This document shows positions 1-12,250 of a stretch of DNA of 64,000 nt, one piece after another. The translations under genes and the position numbers were made by a program. The stretch's first letter is position 1; every line of letters starts with the position of its first letter. This DNA is from Naegleria lovaniensis. Lineage: Eukaryota > Heterolobosea > Eutetramitea > Acrasida > Naegleriidae. Where the stretch lies: contig NW_025407852.1 in NCBI RefSeq assembly GCF_003324165.1, positions 184,760-248,759 of the forward strand, in the 5' to 3' direction. The notes under the pieces were generated by a model. The model saw only the letters and a list, made by a program, of their open reading frames with translations, was not told the DNA's origin and searched no databases.

Positions 1-121
1 GAGCTCCTCTATGTCCAATAACATCAAATCCTTTAGCTTCCATTCCCGATGACAACCACAACGTTATGGTCATCATTGTTGCCGTTATAAATAATAAATA
101 CAATGATGCTCTAGATTTCAT
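1..121 (-). CDS. Glycerophosphodiester phosphodiesterase family protein, N-terminus only
   Basis: The reverse strand opens with an ATG at 121-119 and stays open to the window edge for 40 codons. The product begins with a short basic start and a hydrophobic stretch (LYLLFITATMMTITLWL), which looks like a signal peptide or anchor, followed by FDVIGHRGA. The V-I-G-H-R-G-A signature is the conserved N-terminal metal and substrate-binding motif of GDPD enzymes, which hydrolyse glycerophosphodiesters to glycerol 3-phosphate and an alcohol. The rest of the barrel lies outside the window. The call rests on one short motif plus its correct position just after a signal peptide, so it is probable rather than certain. 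Confidence 0.6.
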   Translation of the reverse strand, partial: MKSRASLYLLFITATMMTITLWLSSGMEAKGFDVIGHRGA

Positions 122-510
122 TTTCTATCAACACTCTCCGGATGATTATAATATATTGACTTGCTATCTCAGTAATGGTTTCCGTTGAAAAAGGACTCTG
201 AAGAACAAGTAATGAAACGTTGATGCCTTGTTGTTGAAAATACAATCAAGTAGAGTTTGAACGGAACGTTGAACAATGTCGGAAAAATTGGTGTTGTACC
301 TTTGTAGAGAGATTAAAGGCTTTTTTTCTATTTTTTGTATTTGAATGAAATTGGGTGACGAAGGTTCATGAATCCATTCCTCTTTGAATTAAATTAATAT
401 TTTCATGGTTTTAATTAGAAATTGAGTAAGAAAGTGCTGAATTGCGTTTTCATCATTTCATCGGGCAGTTGGTTTGATGGCAAAAAAGAAGAATTAATAG
501 AAAGAAAAAA
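122..510. other. Intergenic region between divergent genes
   Basis: This is AT-rich sequence between the start of the GDPD-like gene (minus strand) and the glycyl-tRNA synthetase gene (plus strand). It should hold both promoters. I see no RNA gene, repeat or additional reading frame that I can support. Confidence 0.5.
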
Positions 511-2350
511 ATGTTGAAAACAACCAAACAAGTGTTTTTAAGTAAAGCCTCGCTTCATCATCATGCCAAGAATTCCTTGTTGGTGATGGTACCATCCAAG
601 AAGGGAGGAATGATAGAATCAAGAAACTTTTCACAACAGATCCAACAGTTGAAAAAACAAAAGGAAACTGCGAATTCCGAGGCGCCCGAAGAAACAATTA
701 GTGCTTCAAACGAATATCATCCAAGTTGTAAGTTGTGAGAGGAGTGTATTTTCAAAGATGATCAGTCATCTATTATTATGGAACATCCATACGGAATTTG
801 GTTATGAAAATTTTGGTTATTTTCATTAGTAAATGATTTTGTTGCTTTCTGTAAAAGAAGAGGATTTGCTTATCAAGGCTCATCACTCTATGGTGGATTG
901 TCTGGATCTTTTGATTATGGCCCTATTGGTTCACAGCTTAAAAAGAATCTCAAAGATTTATGGTGGAAAGACTTTGTAGAACTTCGTAGAGACTGTGTTG
1001 GAATTGATACACCAATTATTCTCCATCCCAAAGTATGGGAAAAGTCTGGCCACATTGGAAACTTTACAGATCCTTTAGTGACATGCTTAACATGCCACTC
1101 AAGATTCGAGTAAGTAATGAGAATACTTTCTCAGATATTGACGTACAATCAGAGTTGAGAACTTGCTTAAGAGGCAACAAAATCCATCCTCCAAAGATGT
1201 TGTTAACAAAATGGAAACTGCTAAAGAAAAAATGAATGGATGAATTCTAATTCTTCGCAAGTGACTTGTCCATGTGACAAGAAGAGCAACTCTTGGGATA
1301 AAATTCGAAATTTTGACATGCTTTTCAAGACAATGTATGGACCAGTTGAAAAAGAAGAAAATACTGCTTATTTGAGACCAGAAACAGCACAAGGAATTTT
1401 TATTAATTTTAATAACGTCATTACTACATCTAGAAAAAGGTTACCATTGGGTATTGGACAAATTGGTAAAGCTTTTAGAAATGAAATTTCTCCAAGAGAT
1501 TTTATTTTCAGAACTCGTGAATTTGAGCAGATGGAGCTAGAGTATTTCTGTCACCCATCTACCTCGTCGGATTATTTCAAATATTGGGTGAACTTTTGTT
1601 ATGAATGGCTGTTGAAAATAGGGTTGAGGAAAGAAAATGTGAGAATTTATACAAAGACTCAAGATTTGGCTCACTACTCCAAAGAAACATCAGACATTGA
1701 ATATTTATTCCCATTTGGTTGGTCTGAAATTTGGGGAATTGCAAACCGAACTGATTATGATCTTCAAGCTCATGCTCAACCATCCAGTAAGTTTTTAATA
1801 TTGAGTTGCAGTGTTTTTCAACATTTAACTCTTCTTCTCTTCAACAGAAAAGAAAGATAGACACACCTTTGAATATGTTGATCCTCAAACCAACGAAAGA
1901 TATGTTCCACATGTTGTTGAGCCATCTGCTGGAGTAGACCGTGTATTATTCTCTCTTCTCTATGATGCTTATAATGTAGAGGACGTTCCAGGCGAGGAAG
2001 AGAAGCGAGTGGTCTTAAAGATTCATCCAGATCTTGCTCCTTATAAGTTTGCAGTCTTTCCACTCCAAAAGAAGCCAGCTGAGTTGATGCAAAAAGCTGA
2101 AGATATTTACAATAAGCTCTCAACAGTAGTAGCTACTGATTATGATGTTTCTCCAAGTATTGGAGTTTTGTATAGAAGACATGACGAAATTGGAACACCT
2201 TATTGTATCACTGTTGACCACCAAACCTTAAAGGATAATACTGTCACGATCCGAGATAGAGATACAATGAAGCAAATCCGTTTGAGCTGTGACGAGTTAT
2301 TGAACAACCCTCAACATCTTCTCAAGAACAGCCCATTCCAGAGTGCTTAA
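511..2350 (+). CDS. Glycyl-tRNA synthetase, bacterial alpha2-type, probably mitochondrial
   Basis: A class II aminoacyl-tRNA synthetase that charges tRNA-Gly. Seen: SGSFDYGPIGSQLK, GHIGNFTDPLV, the motif 2 region GKAFRNEISPRDFIFRTREFEQ, FGWSEIWGIANRTDYDL, VEPSAGVDR (motif 3) and a C-terminal anticodon-binding domain with RRHDEIGTPYC and TVRDRD-like sequence. The first 45 or so residues are basic, Ser-rich and lack acidic runs, suggesting a mitochondrial presequence. Introns: 728-829 (GTAAGT...TTAG) and 1787-1847 (GTAAGT...CAACAG); both joins restore the frame. The stretch 1105-1240 is uncertain. It can be removed as a 117-nt intron at 1110-1226 with the frame kept, or it can be coding with three single-base losses. 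The start at 511 follows a run of seven A residues. Confidence 0.9.
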
Positions 2351-2657
2351 ATAGTTACGGATTGTTGAACAGCAAATGGGTAAAAGTAATTAACGATTAG
2401 CGTGAGATGACCACAAGATCCCAAAAAAATATTATTATGAAAGTTCCCCTCCGATATTGTTATAATAATTGTTATTTCCACAATTCAATATTACAACATT
2501 CTAGCACTAGGTTTCACTTGAATGCAATTCCATTCTTGAATCATGACAACAACCATCAGTATCCGTCTAATTTGTCTAATTTTAAAACGTTTCATTTCCA
2601 TTCCGTAATATCATCGTTCAATCCTCTTTAGAGCCTTCTCATCATCACTCTAAAAAA
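2351..2657. other. Intergenic region
   Basis: This lies between the glycyl-tRNA synthetase stop and the CCA-adding enzyme start. A 74-codon open frame at 2407-2631 is Asn/His/Phe-rich and has no recognisable domain. I treat it as chance and report no feature here. Confidence 0.4.
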
Positions 2658-4549
2658 ATGTCTTCAACCACTCCAGAACAGTCATCATCTTCCGAAGATG
2701 AATTATCGTCATTAAAAGTTACGTCCTCGGTACCATCACAACATGGCGACGATTCTCTGACTCACCAAACTCCTCTTTCACCAGTTCCTCACTCATCTCA
2801 CAATTTTTGGAAGCTTGAGAGTATTCATAATCCTGTTTATCATGTTCATGATGATCACGAAGATCATTTGTATCAACAAGAAAAACATATTTATTTAAAA
2901 GAACATCGATTCCATAAAGCCACTCATGATAAATATAAGGAATATTTGGAAAAATTACCCTCGGGGCCATTAACGAAAGAAAATCAACCACCTATTCATA
3001 TCACAGAACAAGAGCAAAAGATATTTGATTTCTTACTTCAAGTAAATGATTATTACAAATTAGGAACAACATTGAGAGTGGCAGGAGGATGGGTAAGAAA
3101 CAAGTTGTTGGGATTGGATGGTGATGATATTGACATTGCTCTCGATAATATGATGGGAGCAGAATTTGCACAATATGTGGAAAAATACGAAAAACTGAAA
3201 GGACTACCAACTAAATCAATTGGTATCATTTCTGCAAATCCTGAACAAAGCAAACATTTAGAAACTGCTACAACGCATATTTTTGGTCAATCTATTGATC
3301 TTGTGAACCTCCGTAGCGAGGAATATGCTGAAGAGTCAAGAATACCTTCAAACATTTCTCTGGAACTCCACAACAAGATGCATTTCGTAGAGACTTGACA
3401 ATTAACGCTCTCTTTTACAACATCAATGAAAAGATTGTTGAAGATTTCACAGGAAAAGGTATTCATGACTTGAAGAGAAAAATTATTCGAACACCACTTC
3501 CTCCTGTTCAAACATTTTTAGACGATCCTTTGCGTATTTTGAGAGCAATTAGATTTGCTTGCTTCTTTGACTTTTTAATTGCTGATGAAATTATGGATGC
3601 CGCTCACAATCATGACGTTGATGTTGCACTTGCTGAAAAAGTAAGCAGAGAACGTGTAGGCACAGAAATTTTGAAAATGTTAAAGGGTCACGATCCTGTG
3701 GGAGCCTTTGCTTTAATTGGAGAAATGCAAATTAAGCACATCATTTTCACATACTCGACTGGCCCAAAGAAAAAGAAAGATGCGTTTCCAAGGGAATATT
3801 TACGCCCTATACCAATGGAATTTAAAGATAATATGCATTGGGAAAACGCTCTCTATAGAATGCGTATCATGATTAAGCTTTCAAAACGATACAAATTGGA
3901 TCTGGATGAGCGTGCCGAGTTATTGCTGGCTGCCTTCATATCGCCACATACTGACGCCAGCATGCAAAAAGCAAGCATTGAGGAAATTTGTTATAATCTT
4001 ATTGTGTCATCATTCCGGTTACCACTTAAATTGGCGGCCAATGTATCTACCATTATTTACGGAGCTCAAAAAATTAAGAGCAAGGTATTGGTTTGTGAAG
4101 ACAAGAAAGAGACTCTTGATGAAGACTTCTTTAGTGACATTATTCTACAAGATCGGGAGTTTGTTGGTAAATGGTTGAGAAACTTTGTTAAAGAGCTTTA
4201 CGACAAATCTCTCATGCTATGTAACGTCATTGACACACAAGGAACCGAATTTACAGAGAAGCGTTGCTTCCGTGCTGTCAAATTCCTCAAAGCATTGAAC
4301 GAAAAGCACAGAAGATTAGTTGAAATCAGTCAAGATTCTTCACCACTACGAGGTGACGAAATTGCTCGACTTTTAGAAACAACACCAGGCCCAGTGGTAG
4401 CAGAAGTGATTGAGGATCTAACAAACGAACGATTTAAAAAGTATCCAGAAAAGTTTGAGAAAGAACAAGCTTTGGAATGGCTTTCAAGACATGCTGCCAC
4501 CTACAAAGCTAATATTAATTTGAATCCAAAGAAAAAAGTGAGAAAGTAA
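2658..4549 (+). CDS. TRNT1: CCA-adding tRNA nucleotidyltransferase (one apparent frameshift)
   Basis: Adds or repairs the 3' CCA end of tRNAs. Seen in order: an acidic, Ser-rich N-terminus of about 110 residues; VAGGWVRNKLLG with the catalytic DDIDIAL (the G-G/S and DxD signature of the polymerase beta superfamily); GTPQQDAFRRDLTINALFYN (the RRD motif); DDPLRILRAIRFACFF; and RERVGTEI (ERxxxE-type). This order matches class II eukaryotic and bacterial enzymes. No intron is seen. Reading changes frame near 3357-3362: codons run ...NIS in the first frame, then SGTPQQDAFRRD in the next. The conserved blocks on both sides show that it is one gene with a single missing base rather than two genes. 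The ATG at 2658 follows seven A residues. Confidence 0.9.
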
Positions 4550-4666
4550 TGGAATAAACATGAACACTTTCAGCTGTCCAAAGAGAAAGTCCTTTTTCCT
4601 CCATACACGATAGTTTCATTGAAACAATCAGGCAGCACAAGAGTTTCCATTTACAGATTAAAAAAA

Positions 4667-5983
4667 ATGAAGAAATTGGTGATTTCATCCTCTGCTGTAT
4701 TTAGGAAGAAGAGTGTGTGGGAGCTCTCTCTTCCAAATGCGAGTCATCAGTTACCTTCTTCTAGCATCAATAATTTTCCATCATCCATAGTAGATTCTCG
4801 AATGAAACAACTAGGGTCATCAAGTCCTGTCTTTAGACAAAAATCAATTCTTTCCGATTTGAATAGAACACAAACTCAGCAACAAAAATCCAAGTCTTCA
4901 TCAGATTCTGATCAGCAAGAACAACAAAAGAAGAGTTTTTCAGCTGGACAATCCACATCGGGATCCAAATTTAAAAAGTATGCCATATGGACTGCCATAG
5001 GTTTATTGAGCACAGCAGGATGGCTTGAATTAAATTATAGAAGCAGTCCAGAATTTTCAACTGGGGACTATATCAGAAAATTAATCTATGGAAATCCTTA
5101 TAGAAATTATTTTAATACAAAGAATGGAGTAATTTTGGAATTGTCTGTCGATAATAACGCTACGGTTGCTGACGCCAATGACGTGGGTGAGGGCACAAAG
5201 AAACTAGTTTACATTTCAGAAGAAGGACATATTCACTTGATTATTCCAGATAATTTTGTTCAACCAGGCTTACTCGCAAATGAATCATCTGCGTTCAGAG
5301 ATTCTGGTAAATTCCGATTGACTGACATTACAGGAAATGACCTTATTCTTGAATGGAACAGAATTAACACTGTTCTAAGAACAAATCTACAATCCACCAT
5401 GACGCCAACTGAAGAGGTTTTGAAAGCATGTGCTTACAAGTATGTGGAGTCATTACTGGAACGAACGGAGGGAGTCACCATTCAAAGAACCGAATATATT
5501 CACATTCCTAATCCAAAATTTCCCAAGGCCTCTGCTTCAAGAAACTTACCACCTCCTCTTGATCCAATGCCAGCAGATCTTCCTTATAAACGTATTGCAA
5601 CAAAGAGTGGTATAGATATGGTTGTGGTTGTGAGCTCTCATCCTGTACAAACAGACTCTGAAAAGAAGTTGTGGCGTGGTGATTTGTGGTTCATTCATTT
5701 CCCTTATGTCTATCACTTTAGTGTGAATCATCCAGAACAAGGCATGGAATTGGCCAACTTTTTGCACAATCTTAAATTAGATCCAAGCTCTCCACAAGCT
5801 AGAGACGTTGTGAAACAGGCTGCTTTGCAATTAACCAACAAACCTGAAGTACTGGAACAAATCACAAACAAAACATTCTCGCCAGAACGATTGACACAAG
5901 ACCCTGAAAAGATTGCCATGTTAGTAAGGAACGATCTGTTGCGTCTGCAGCACGACAGTTTCTGCAAGTTCATATCTGTGTAA
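4667..5983 (+). CDS. Uncharacterised protein with one N-terminal membrane segment
   Basis: I do not recognise this 438-residue protein. I choose the start at 4667, after a run of seven A residues, over an in-frame ATG-less start at 4619. The first 100 residues are basic and Ser/Gln-rich with no early acidic run (MKKLVISSSAVFRKKSVW), compatible with a mitochondrial presequence. One hydrophobic segment follows (KKYAIWTAIGLLSTAGWLEL, about residues 104-123). The remaining 300 residues look globular, with mixed alpha and beta composition and no catalytic motif I can name. A single-pass mitochondrial inner membrane protein is a plausible guess only. The gene is intronless and ends 108 bp from the convergent E2 gene. 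Confidence 0.75.
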   Translation: MKKLVISSSAVFRKKSVWELSLPNASHQLPSSSINNFPSSIVDSRMKQLGSSSPVFRQKSILSDLNRTQTQQQKSKSSSDSDQQEQQKKSFSAGQSTSGSKFKKYAIWTAIGLLSTAGWLELNYRSSPEFSTGDYIRKLIYGNPYRNYFNTKNGVILELSVDNNATVADANDVGEGTKKLVYISEEGHIHLIIPDNFVQPGLLANESSAFRDSGKFRLTDITGNDLILEWNRINTVLRTNLQSTMTPTEEVLKACAYKYVESLLERTEGVTIQRTEYIHIPNPKFPKASASRNLPPPLDPMPADLPYKRIATKSGIDMVVVVSSHPVQTDSEKKLWRGDLWFIHFPYVYHFSVNHPEQGMELANFLHNLKLDPSSPQARDVVKQAALQLTNKPEVLEQITNKTFSPERLTQDPEKIAMLVRNDLLRLQHDSFCKFISV

Positions 5984-6091
5984 ATGGGGATCGAAATAAA
6001 TGAATGGATTGGTATGTGTGTAGGATGAACAACTAAAGAAATAATTGAAAAATTCATTAAGTTCATTAATTGCTACAAATCATTAGGAGCT

Positions 6092-6783
6092 TTACTTGGC
6101 ATACTTCTTGGTGAATTCACGAGCAGTCTTGTCAAACTTGGTCCTGTCATTGACATAAACTTCAGCAGCATCGGCATCAAGTGGCGAGGCTGTATTTGGA
6201 TTTCTCATTAATTCTTGAATGGCCAATACGACTGCTTCTATGTTACAAGTTGGTTTCCATTCATCGTTTTTCAAAATACCGAGACAAATACTTCCGTCAT
6301 TGTTATCAAAGTTTGGATGGTAGGTCTTTGTCTTACAGATGAATTTAGGAGGATTGAATGGGTAGCTAAAATGGTTGATGATGGAAATTAAAATCATGAA
6401 TTAAAATTGAATTTACAATAATATTATTATCATTTGTTGTATGGCAATTGTAGATTTTCCAATTTGATCATCAAGAATATTCCCAGTGAGTCATCCCGTC
6501 GGATCATATTGAGAAATTTATATTCAATATTGATGAGGGAAACAAATTAACAATATTCATTAATATTAGAGATTCAAATTATTCGCACGATCAACACTTA
6601 CTTGTCAGGAAGTTGAGCATCAAATTCAAACTTTCCTCCTTCATAAGGTGTATTTGTAGGTCCAGCAATAACAATCTTCCAATGTCTCATATTATCATTG
6701 ACAAGATCAAAGGAGCATCCTTCTACTGGCTTGGTCTTTATTTTGTTGAATTCCTTCAAGGGTCTATTGGCTGCTTGGGACAT
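6092..6783 (-). CDS. Ubiquitin-conjugating enzyme (E2), UBC fold
   Basis: Two exons: 6783-6602 and 6365-6092, joined across a 236-nt intron (GTAAGT...TTTAG on the minus strand). The join gives DNYPFNPPKF across the boundary, as expected for an E2. The product is 151 residues, the size of a minimal class I E2. Seen: the HPN tripeptide in YHPNFD, the active-site cysteine in GSICLGIL, a WKP motif after it, and a C-terminal helix ending in EFTKKYAK. It should accept activated ubiquitin or a ubiquitin-like protein from an E1 and pass it to E3-bound substrates. The C-terminus resembles the UBE2L3/UBE2D group, but I cannot assign a subfamily. The start follows a run of A residues. Confidence 0.93.
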
Positions 6784-6897
6784 TTTTTTTTCTCTTTAAA
6801 AATAGAATTAAGTTCTTGAAGAAAACACTTTATGAATTTTGACAGAATTTGATTCTCAAGATTCTTTTGGATCTACACAAATCCACTCAGTAAGGCC

Positions 6898-8913
6898 TCA
6901 ATTATTGATGGCACGTAAATTTCGCAAACTTTGTTCGTGGAGCTTCTTTTCATGTTCCATTCGCTTATACACAGGTTTTACCAAGCACGCCAAAGCCACA
7001 CTACATAATAACATGGACATGCAGAACCACATGGAATTTTGCATGGAAAGAACGACTTCTCTGCCACTTCTTGGATCTATTTGTGTTTGTTTGAGAGCTT
7101 CTGAAATAAATATAAAAATAACACTCATCAAATTACCAATTCCAAACATGAGAGATGCACTGAATGATTCAGGGACGGGATATGTCAATTCACAGGCCAT
7201 TTCAAGCATGATTGGAACAAGAGGAATTCCAAAGAATCCAATAAGGCAAATGGAGACCATTGCTAAGATGAAATGAGTGTCTGTGCGTATTGCAAGGTTG
7301 TTCACTGAGAACCAAACATAGCAACCAGCGGCAGGAATTCCTGCAATGAGTAAAATTAATTTGTATCGTTTAGTAATGTCTGCTGCAACTCCAAATCTAC
7401 AATTATCAGAAATTCCACCATTCCATTTATATTAATTTTACGAAATGATAAGATTAGTTCAACAAAGTAGAGTTATGAGAAAAAGTTCAATATTAAATAA
7501 TAATATTAGTAAACTGTCATAATAATTTCACTTACAAGGCAGCTCCAAGTAGACCGGTAGCCACAAATGAAATTCCCATAAATGCAACTTCATTGACACT
7601 GTATCCTTGAGGTGTCGCGATGGAATTCAACTCTGTCAGGAAACAATTAACAGAGCCCACTCCAAATCCAAACGCTAGCCAAATAAATATAAATGGAATA
7701 TTTGTGAACATTTTCTTGACTTCATGGAGAAATGATAATTCTTCTTCTGGGCTTTCTTCATTTACCATGTAAGGTGGAGAGGGTGGTTTATCTTGGAAGA
7801 ATATCACGACAATTATTAAGAAGACACTCGCAAGAATGGCCTGTAGCGCCAATAACTCGATCATTCCAAGGTCGTTGTTGTAATTAGCATCTCCTAATTT
7901 TGTTTGTATGCAATTCCAAATCCAAAATTCATAGAATAAACATTTAAGAGGAGTGAATAAAATTTCATGATCTTACCTGCTAGACCAGCTGCAGCACCAA
8001 ATGCAACACCTGTACCAACAATGTTTAAAAACGATGTAATGGTTGTTGCAATAGTACGTTGCTTGGCAGGAAACCAAGTTTTGGAAAGCAAAGTACCAGT
8101 ATTGACCTAATGTTCAAAAAATTAATATTTTCATTAGAAACAGAAACATCAATATTTTTGATATTATTTACAAATTCAAGTAGCTCAGTAAATGAAATGG
8201 CTTTCCAATAATTCATAACACACTTACGACAAACGGCGAAGACAGTGCTCCCACCACATATCCAGCAAATGCAATCCAAAAGAATAATTCTTCTCCAGAT
8301 TTAAATCCTGCAAACCTAATCCAAGCTGAAATAAACCTGTAAACAATCATAATTGTCACACATTCACAAACGAAACGAAATTAGGTAAGTTCACTTAGCA
8401 AAATCAATGACATTTACATACGCTAAAATTGATCCAATAAATAATGAAAATCTTAAACCTTTTTTCTTCATCGTATAAGCAGCAAGTAAACCCACTGGAA
8501 AACTCAACATTAAATATACAGAAGCAGTTAATGAAACTTTCCAACCATCGGTCGCTTTCATTCTGTAATATCTCAAAACGCTCGATGTAATGGAGGTGAA
8601 CATGGTTTGATAAAAAGCAGACAATAACGCTACAACAATGATTTTTGTGAAAAACCCATGATCAATAATATTTCAAATAATGATACGTTCAATTCTGACA
8701 ATAATCAATCAACATACATTGCATGGACTGAATGAGAAGAATAAACCATCGCCTTTTATAAACCTTCGGAGTCTTGACGAGAAGTGGTTTAGCCTCATCA
8801 TACTCACTCTGGACAGCCTCGTTGTTATTGTTGTGGTCGTTGGTTTGATACGTAGAACTCACACCTGTTGGATCATCGGAAGAGAGAATGGGTGTTGTTT
8901 CATTCGTATCCAT
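6898..8913 (-). CDS. MFS transporter, SLC49/FLVCR-like
   Basis: A polytopic membrane protein in six exons, separated by introns of about 50 to 150 nt. The splice joins all keep the frame, for example 8717-8630, which joins MQ to SLLSAFYQT. The N-terminus is cytosolic and acidic (about 60 residues), then twelve hydrophobic segments follow. Family clues: KTWFPAKQRTIATTITSFLN in the first half corresponds to the WFxxxxRxTAT block, and GFFGIPLVPIMLEMACELTYP in the second half corresponds to the region after TM9-10 in FLVCR-type carriers. SLC49 members export haem, choline or related cations; the substrate here is not readable from sequence. A central loop with PPSPPYMVNEESPEEE separates the two six-helix halves. 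Confidence 0.8.
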
Positions 8914-9499
8914 CTTCTATTTTGTTTGTATTGGATGAATGTAATGATGATGACGATGAAGATGGTTCCGATCAGGGAGTGAGATAGATTTTTGGTACCA
9001 ACAACAATGAAGGATCAATTTTTTGATGAGAAATAAGTTGGAAGCGGATGAGAATTATTTCAAATAAATCGTTTTAGTTTTTCTGAGATTTACAATCTTT
9101 AACAATGTTGAGGAGAATTGAAAAGTTTTAACCTTAGTTCCATGAAACAACATTGATTGCTACAAAATGATAAGGTGAAATAAGAATCACAGATCCATAA
9201 CTTGTTTTGAGCACGTCACTTGTCAACATAAGGTTTGCCAACAATTTAAAAATTCAGCCATTGGCCTCTCTATAACAACATCTCTTGATCTGTAATTCAC
9301 ATTCAACGCAATCACATATTTCATCTCTTGTTCGTGAAAGTGTTCTTTTTTCTACGAAAAGGAATCATGTCCAACAACATCCTCTAACTTCGTTCTTCTC
9401 CAGTAACAACACCATCACTATATTCGGAATTATTTCATTATTTCAATAATAATTGAATCCAATCAACCAATCCAACAAGACCGTTCATACATTTCTATA
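8914..9499. other. Intergenic region between divergent genes
   Basis: This 586-bp region holds the promoters and 5' leaders of the SLC49-like gene (minus) and the F-box/GTPase gene (plus). I see no supported coding exon, RNA gene or repeat. Confidence 0.5.
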
Positions 9500-12116
9500 A
9501 TGCCCTTCTCTTTCCGAAGAAGAAGAAAAGATGAAACTAGCCACCACGACAACAATAACGAAGAAGACGATTCCAGCCCTAACGATAAACACAAACAGCA
9601 GCAGCATGCCGCAAATCATCATCCTCTCATCATTCCGCTTCATGAGGAAACCTCTCCCAAAACAAAACCAATAACGGCGGCCGCTCGACCACAATTTTCT
9701 CGTTCCAACACTGCTCTCCTACCCGTGTCTTCATCTTCCACGTTATTGAGTTCTCCATCTTCAACCTCTGCTTCGGGAAGCTTTCAACATCCTTTGGGTC
9801 GTCATGGACGTTCTTCTTCGAGCGGAAGTGGTGGTAGTGGTAAGGCTTCTTCGTTTCTTTCATGGCTCGGTTATCATATGAAGAGGAAAACCGGAAACAG
9901 CTCTCCTTCCTCCTCAACATCCTCTTCATTGTCTTCCTCGGCTCAATCCATCAATGTTTCAAATTGTAGTATTAATTTGGAAAGTAATCATGGATTGTTG
10001 TATCATGATGATGATGATGAAAACAACAACCACATGAATGCGGGATCATCATCAACACTGCTACACCCGACGATGGACGGCAATGAACACGCCACCGATA
10101 TCACCACGAATCATCATCATGACCATTTTCATTCAGCAACACAACAACAAGAAGGAGTTCATGGTTTACTTTTATCCATTACAGACACCTCGCAAGCTCA
10201 CTACATTGTGGATCAACATCAAAATCCTCAACAATATCATCAACTTCATAGTTTATTGAAAAAGAGGAATCATCATCTCAAACTGCCAGGCAGCCATCAT
10301 GAGAGCAATGCTTTCAAATCAGCATCAACATCCCTAGAAGAGAAAAACTTGTCACTAAAAAACTTATCATCGGAAGACAATGGTATTACTTCACCACGGC
10401 TTGTGGTCTCGTCACCAACAGGTGCTGAAAAAGTATTGTCTCCAGATGAGTTTTATCATGGATTTGTGGATGACATTATCTCTGATTCGGACCATTCCGA
10501 TGTTTTGTGTTTTTCTCCACCTGCAACAGATGATATTCTGCATGAGGCACAAATGTTATCGAATGCTTATAATCATCACATACTTCCTACATCTTCAACG
10601 ACAACAGATGAACAACAGCAACGAGTGGAAGAACTCGATCCTGTCATGCTTGAATTTGAAGATTGGTTCAAAAAATTTGAGATTGGAGCTGACAATGAAG
10701 GAAATGGTACAGTGGATTTGAATGCAACTGTAAGGAAAAAGTCAAGAGCTAAAAGCTTGTCCAAGTTTGTCACAGCAATGAGTGAACCTTTTGTGCATAC
10801 CGGATCTAGTACAAAGAGCAAAGTGAAAACACTCTCTCCCAAGTCGTCCAATAATATTATTGATGTATTTCAAACATCAGACGACACATCAGCAACAGGA
10901 GGAGCTCTTATCATCAACGAAAACGAAAATGAACAACATGACAAGGGGAGATTTAGCAGGAGCTTTAAAAATCTGGTTCTTTTAGCACGAAAACACCCTG
11001 CCTCTAGCCCACCTCATATTGCCTCAGCAGAAAAGCAAGCTCAACAAGTCATCATTCAGAAAAGTATTTTTCTTACAGCTCTTCCACAAGAAATTAAGAA
11101 CTATATATTTCAATTTTTAGAATTTAAATTTATTCTTTCCATACGATTAGTTTGCAAAGAATTCAAAGATATTGCAGATGATAACACAATTTGGGAACCG
11201 CTGTGCACAGAGCACTCTCTCGATTTCTCAATGGTTTCGTACAAGCATTTGAAACAACTCTATATTGAAAATCAAGGTATGTTTTGGTCCATATTTCAAA
11301 TTGCAGAATGAATGGGCATTTTCAGTATTTGTTACTGTCGTTGGAACTGAGGAAGTTGGAAAGAGTTTATTAATCAAAAGGTGCAGCAATAATCCTGCTT
11401 TATTATTGGAAAGCTTTGTGGTGGGACCAAGAAGACTCTATGACTCTGTCTATATACACGACGAAGAACCATATTATATTTATTTTAGAGAAATTAACAA
11501 GGAAAACAAATCCCTGTTGAAAAGTCATGCAATTAAGGAAGACATGTTTTTCGTGTGTTTTTCAATTTTTGACAAGAGATCATTTAGCAAAACCAAGAAG
11601 GTAGGTGTACATAGCATTCGTATTTTGATTTCCCTAAAAAACATTTCAAAAATTCCATAGTTAATTAGGGAAATTCGTGCAAAAAGCAAAACTACAAAAC
11701 CTATCATTCTCGTTGGGATGAAAATCGATTTACGTGATGAAGAAGGTTCCGAACAAGTCAAACTCATCAAAACAGAGCAAGGTGAAGAGTACAAGACTCG
11801 TTTCAAACTCTTCTCCTATCGTGAAATTAGCAACAAAACAAGAGTTGGTATTTCCGATCTATTGGTAGATGCAATCAATGCCAAACGAATTCAAATGGAA
11901 AAGTTCTATAATTATGAAAAGGCATTGGGTACTGAGGCTGAACTCGAAGATATTTCTGAAGACATTTTCAATTACAGTGATGACGATGAAGATCATGAAA
12001 TGGTTGGAGGTCAAGCTGGGATAACTGTATCTACCAACAATGATGACGCACTGACAACCTGCCATAATGCTTTTGAACCGACAGCGATCGACAACAATGA
12101 AAGCCACAATGGTTAA
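9500..12116 (+). CDS. F-box protein fused to a Ras/Rho-like GTPase domain
   Basis: Three exons: 9500-11276, 11326-11600 and 11661-12116. Both introns (49 and 60 nt) have GT-AG ends and keep the frame. Residues 1 to about 520 are low complexity (His, Ser, Asn, Gln) with a basic start. An F-box follows (LPQEIKNYIFQFLEFKFILSIRLVCKEF, then a W), which normally binds Skp1. The first intron join leads straight into VFVTVVGTEEVGKSLLIKR, a P-loop of the form GxxxxGKS. The G4 region is VGMKIDLRD, which is Rho-like (TKxD in Rho). The DxxG of switch II is not present; YYIYFREIN stands there, and the G5 SAK/SAL motif is weak. The C-terminus is acidic. The domain may bind nucleotide poorly or work as a substrate-recruiting pseudo-GTPase. 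This fusion is unusual. Confidence 0.82.
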
Positions 12117-12250
12117 TGCCTTTGGTCAACCGAAAAGCCCTTAAAAAAATTATAGCTCTTACCTATCGTGCCTCACCTTAGATACAGATCAGCAAGGCTC
12201 TCAAGGCTTAGTAGTAGCGAACAAGAAACCTACAATCATCTTCTATAAGG

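Noticed and set aside
1110-1134. A 25-nt intron in GlyRS ending at TTCTCAG
   Set aside because: Too short, and the join runs into a TGA stop.
2407-2631. 74-codon plus-strand ORF between GlyRS and the CCA enzyme
   Set aside because: Asn/His/Phe-rich, no domain, in a different frame from either neighbour and without a strong start context.
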